Of a stretch of DNA of 64,000 nt, positions 61,004 to 64,000 are shown piece after piece. The notes under the pieces were generated by a model that saw only the letters and a list, made by a program, of their open reading frames with translations, searched no databases and had not been told where the DNA came from. A program made the translations under genes and the position numbers. Numbering within the stretch: the stretch's first letter is position 1; every line of letters starts with the position of its first letter. The DNA comes from Glandiceps talaboti (taxonomy: Eukaryota; Hemichordata; Enteropneusta; Spengelidae), in the NCBI RefSeq assembly GCF_964340395.1, contig NC_135551.1:18705503-18769502 (forward strand), read 5' to 3'.

Positions 61004-63508
61004 CAATTTATATGTGAGCAAGTTGAGTTATTGATTAATCACATACCTGAAATATATTACTCTTCATTGAATAGCTAAAACCGTCTGTGAATTGAGATGC
61101 GATGGTACATGTGTTAGTGTTGACGATGACTGTTCGAGCCCTAACAACATCTATGGTGGGTCAGTCTGCTCTTGTTCTGGTTCGAAAGCCGGTGAGAATC
61201 TTATGTGCTGTACAGGTGAGGATTCTCAACAAACATTCCCTTATAAATCACGATATAGTTTTGCCAAACTAGGTTATTTATCAAAGCGCAATTTTAAAAT
61301 TTACTCTTACTCTTTGTTTTTTTATGTTGTTACTACGGCAACTACTAACGTTCTCCATCTATTCTATTTTGCAGATGTCTGTGATATGGGTGTTGGTGAG
61401 TAGATTTCCTTCCTTTTTATCATTCCTTTTTTTTATATATGAGTATCTACTTCCGGTAGTTATGTTTTCCGTAGTGTTTGTGTTTGTGTTTGTGTTTGTG
61501 TTTGTGTTTGTGTTTGTGTTTGTGTTTGTGTTTGTGTTTGTGTTATTGGTTTCTTCCAATCAGACACACAGTCATTACAGATTGGAATAACACTGTGTAC
61601 TTGTTTTTTTAAGTTGATATCAGTTTCCGCATCCTCATCACCACATATGTGCGCACAAATATCCTTATATCCGATGTCAGCACCATTAGATAATATGACA
61701 GTTCTACTGGCATGTCAGGATTAGCTCTGTTTGTATAGGGTGGCTGGTTTAGTCATTCCGACTAATGGCATTTCAAAATGATTAGCCAGAAAAGAAATTA
61801 TTAATTTTGATACATTAGCTAGTTTGTCGCTCGTTGAGGCATGGTGCGACTCAAATAGTGTTCAGTTTATTTATTAGAATGTTATAATTAGGGGCACATG
61901 GGCCCCTCCATTTCTCTGTATTTAGGTGGCATTATCAAACTGTTAAATAAATCAATAATGCATTTAGTATCGTTGTTTGTTATTCATAGTTTTATGTACA
62001 TATTAGTAGCGTATTTTGAAAAGTCACTGTTACACAACCAATGTTCGTTTTTAACTTGTAGAAATGTGGACATCGAAAACTGCTAAAAATTTGGGTTGAG
62101 TATAAAAGGTTTAGGGTGTATGTCATGTAAATATAGAAAAGACGAACGAAAACGCTGTACTTGTTTTTTAAGTTGATATCAGATTCCGCATCCTCATCAC
62201 CACATGTGCGCACACAAATGTCCTTATGTGCTTTCAAATTTAAGAACAGTTGAAGCAATTTGTGTTGATGACATTGTGCATCGTGTGTCTACTATTGGTG
62301 CTCGCTTAAATTTTAGGTTTTATACTTTGCATGTATAACTAAACGGCTATCTGAGAGTGTGTATATATGATACATTTAGATGACAGAAGCGAGAACTGTG
62401 TATCAGTCTACCATGGTGTTTGCAGACCTGAGGATAGTTGCCGAGAAAATGAAAATCCGAGAGCTCAGAGAGACGTGTGCACCAATGGTCCTGACACTGG
62501 GTGCATCTGCTGTAAACGTGAGTATTGACTCACTCTTGTAAATTCTTTATTTTATTCAAAATAAATTCAAAAACATGTTTTGACGATACTAAATTACTAC
62601 TCACATGTGTTGAATGAGACACGCTTTTCATCTAGATAATCGATTTTCAATTTCTATATCTTTTCAGGCAAATGTCCTCATGGACATGGTACGTACCTTG
62701 TAATTTTATTGTTATTATTTTATTCTTTACATTGTTTGCTTTGAATGTTCGGTTCCAGTAAACAGTAGGAGAGGACAATTATACACATCTAGACAAATCT
62801 GTGACAATTTAGATTATATTGGAGTTAAATTGTAGGTTCTTATTTCAAGTAACGTACATTGCGTTATCCTTCGGTTAGTTCTCTCTGTTAAAAAAGTGTT
62901 GTTGGTGAAAAATTAATTATTGTAATTAGGTTTCCTGTAGTTATATATGTCGTAGTATTATAAAAGTTGACATTGTGTCTGAACAGGGCCTGGGCCTGGG
63001 ACTGGTAGAACAGATCCCAGATATTCTACGTTGGACAACAACACTTACCACTATGAAGGCAAATGTACTTACACTATGATGAGAGAATGTGAGGATCCAA
63101 AAGCACATCCATGGTTTACCATTTATATAGAACATACAGGTGAAAGAGTATTTTACAAAGGACATGAGAAAACCTACGTCAAAGGAGCCATAGCTGAGAT
63201 CAATACTAAAGATGGCGGGAAGCATATCATTCATTTGATGAGTCACGGACACGTTAAGGTAAAAAAATATCGTGTCTCTCACCACTGGACGAACTGCATA
63301 TACTAGAATTAAAAGTGGGTGTGATTATCTGTACATGGGTGAGTATGTACGTGTGTATATGTATGGCCATGTTTTTGTGTATGTGACTGTGTGCATGTCT
63401 CGTATATATGTATGTGTGTGTGTATGTATGTATGTATGTATGTATGTATGTATGGGCATGGCGTGTGGGAAAGATTCTTCAAGATTCTCTAATGAGGGGA
63501 GAGATCAA

Positions 63509-63585
<77 letters not shown>

Positions 63586-63930
63586 ATCTCTTCCTCTACA
63601 GATTAATGATCTCCCAGAGATTGATATGGACGACTTTGATGGATGGAAAGACAACACTCTGGGTTTACGAGTTGTGAAGTTCAACCAGAGACTGAACATC
63701 ACATTGGATGGCTATTTCACCGTATCATACAATAGAAAAGAAAACGTATTTGTTGAACTGGAAGAAAGGATGGGAGGTAAAGTTTGTGGTCTCATGGGAA
63801 ACGCAGATGGTAACCCTGACAACGATTTCCTCATCCTTGACCAATTCTCCCCAAGTGGCCTGAAGATGTTGAAGAATCCAACCCAAGATGAGATTAATAT
63901 CTTCGGTGACAGCTGGGTGAAACCTGGATC
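58542..63930 (+). CDS. Secreted cysteine-module and VWD-domain protein, N-terminal 367 residues (3' end off window)
   Basis: Exons: 58542-58546, 59396-59453, 60487-60604, 61075-61215, 61375-61395, 62380-62517, 62668-62688, 62987-63258 and 63602-63930; 1103 nt in one open frame, ending in phase 2 at a GT donor, so more exons follow. The start ATG is split from the rest of the signal peptide (MRSTILCLLLIVSLVMA) by intron 1, so the protein is secreted. Three modules of about 40 residues, each ending in Cys-Cys, follow at about 22-60, 61-107 and 115-160. Residues about 175-367 are a von Willebrand factor D domain: DPRYSTLDNNTYHYEGKC at the start, VCGLMGNADGNPDNDF late. The usual CGLCGN has Met at 323 in place of the second Cys. 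The cysteine modules recall clip domains (terminal CC), but the match is loose. Role unknown; a matrix, mucus or binding protein is likely. Confidence 0.85.
58994..59185 (-). other. Unassigned 63-codon ORF in intron 1 of the VWD gene
   Basis: An ATG frame starting MLPVSGRKLLTNDCPDEL with well-mixed residues (NIKRAADIITQYPQSKII, IEVREKTS at the end). It is not a simple repeat and does not overlap an exon. No family is recognised. It could be a transposon scrap or a small nested gene. Confidence 0.2.
59544..59625 (+). repeat. Stray copy of the exon 4 end, donor and intron start
   Basis: TCGAACGCCGGTGAGA, GTGCTGTACAG, then GTGAGGATTCTCAACAAAC matches 61180-61268 (the end of the third cysteine-module exon pair, donor and about 50 bp of intron) with a 7-bp deletion in the exon part. 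It lies in intron 2. The near identity suggests a recent copy event. Confidence 0.9.
60083..60136. repeat. (GT)n microsatellite
   Basis: GT run in intron 2 of the VWD gene. Other simple repeats in this gene: (CAA)n at 60938-61002 about 70 bp before exon 4, and (TATG)n at 63405-63455. Confidence 0.95.
61430..61640 (+). repeat. Dispersed repeat with (TTTGTG)n hexanucleotide run
   Basis: Copy of the repeat at 52765-53000 in intron 5. A pure TTTGTG run occupies 61474-61541. Its last 70 bp (AAGTTGATATCAGTTTCC, GCATCCTCATCACCACAT) recur at 62168-62225 in the same intron. Confidence 0.85.
63512..63583. repeat. (AT)n tract abutting the exon 9 acceptor
   Basis: About 70 bp of pure AT end 18 bases before the acceptor AG at 63600-63601, leaving only CCATCTCTTCCTCTAC as the pyrimidine tract. 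Confidence 0.95.
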
Positions 63931-64000
63931 GTAAGTAAACACTTTCTGTCTGGTATGGTGGATTTCATCATCCCAAAATATGATGGTTTTATGGAACAAA

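Overview
The window is animal nuclear DNA. Genes are broken into short GT-AG exons, introns hold simple repeats, and the intergenic space is full of short inverted-repeat elements and decayed retroelements. Three features suggest a marine invertebrate, perhaps a non-vertebrate deuterostome: an animal NADH-type glutamate synthase, tandem SLC16-type transporters, and a secreted von Willebrand D-domain protein. This placement is an inference; no sequence here fixes the species.

Layout. (1) Positions 1-16982 (+) hold the 3' part of a glutamate synthase gene: 20 exons and 1215 codons running to the stop, with the 5' part off the left edge. A 54-bp minisatellite fills the intron at the edge. A poly(A) signal lies at 17655. 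(2) Positions 17.7-29.4 kb hold no convincing complete gene. They contain a Penelope-like reverse transcriptase remnant, a broken hAT-type transposase remnant, dispersed repeats and satellite-like modules. (3) Positions about 29-46.9 kb are a tandem segmental duplication. Each unit carries an intact six-exon, 479-residue monocarboxylate-transporter-like gene on the minus strand (29846-35181 and 40068-45621), with identical exon lengths in both. The two units carry different transposon insertions, so each gives the empty site for the other. One insertion in unit B carries two hammerhead ribozyme folds. (4) Positions 46.9-58.4 kb are mostly repeats: an 848-bp TIR element with a TTA target duplication, a candidate minus-strand ORF at 52 kb, a local duplication at 55.7-58.1 kb, and a 1-kb TIR element. 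(5) Positions 58542-63930 (+) are the 5' part of a secreted protein gene: signal peptide, three cysteine modules on phase 1-1 exons or compatible with them, two 21-nt microexons and a VWD domain. It continues past the right edge.

The genes do not form a pathway. Glutamate synthase works in nitrogen metabolism, the two transporters are paralogues from one local duplication, and the VWD protein is extracellular. The two most notable patterns are small tandem copies of exon-intron junctions (at least five places in the glutamate synthase gene and one in the VWD gene) and the ribozyme-bearing insertion between the transporter exons.
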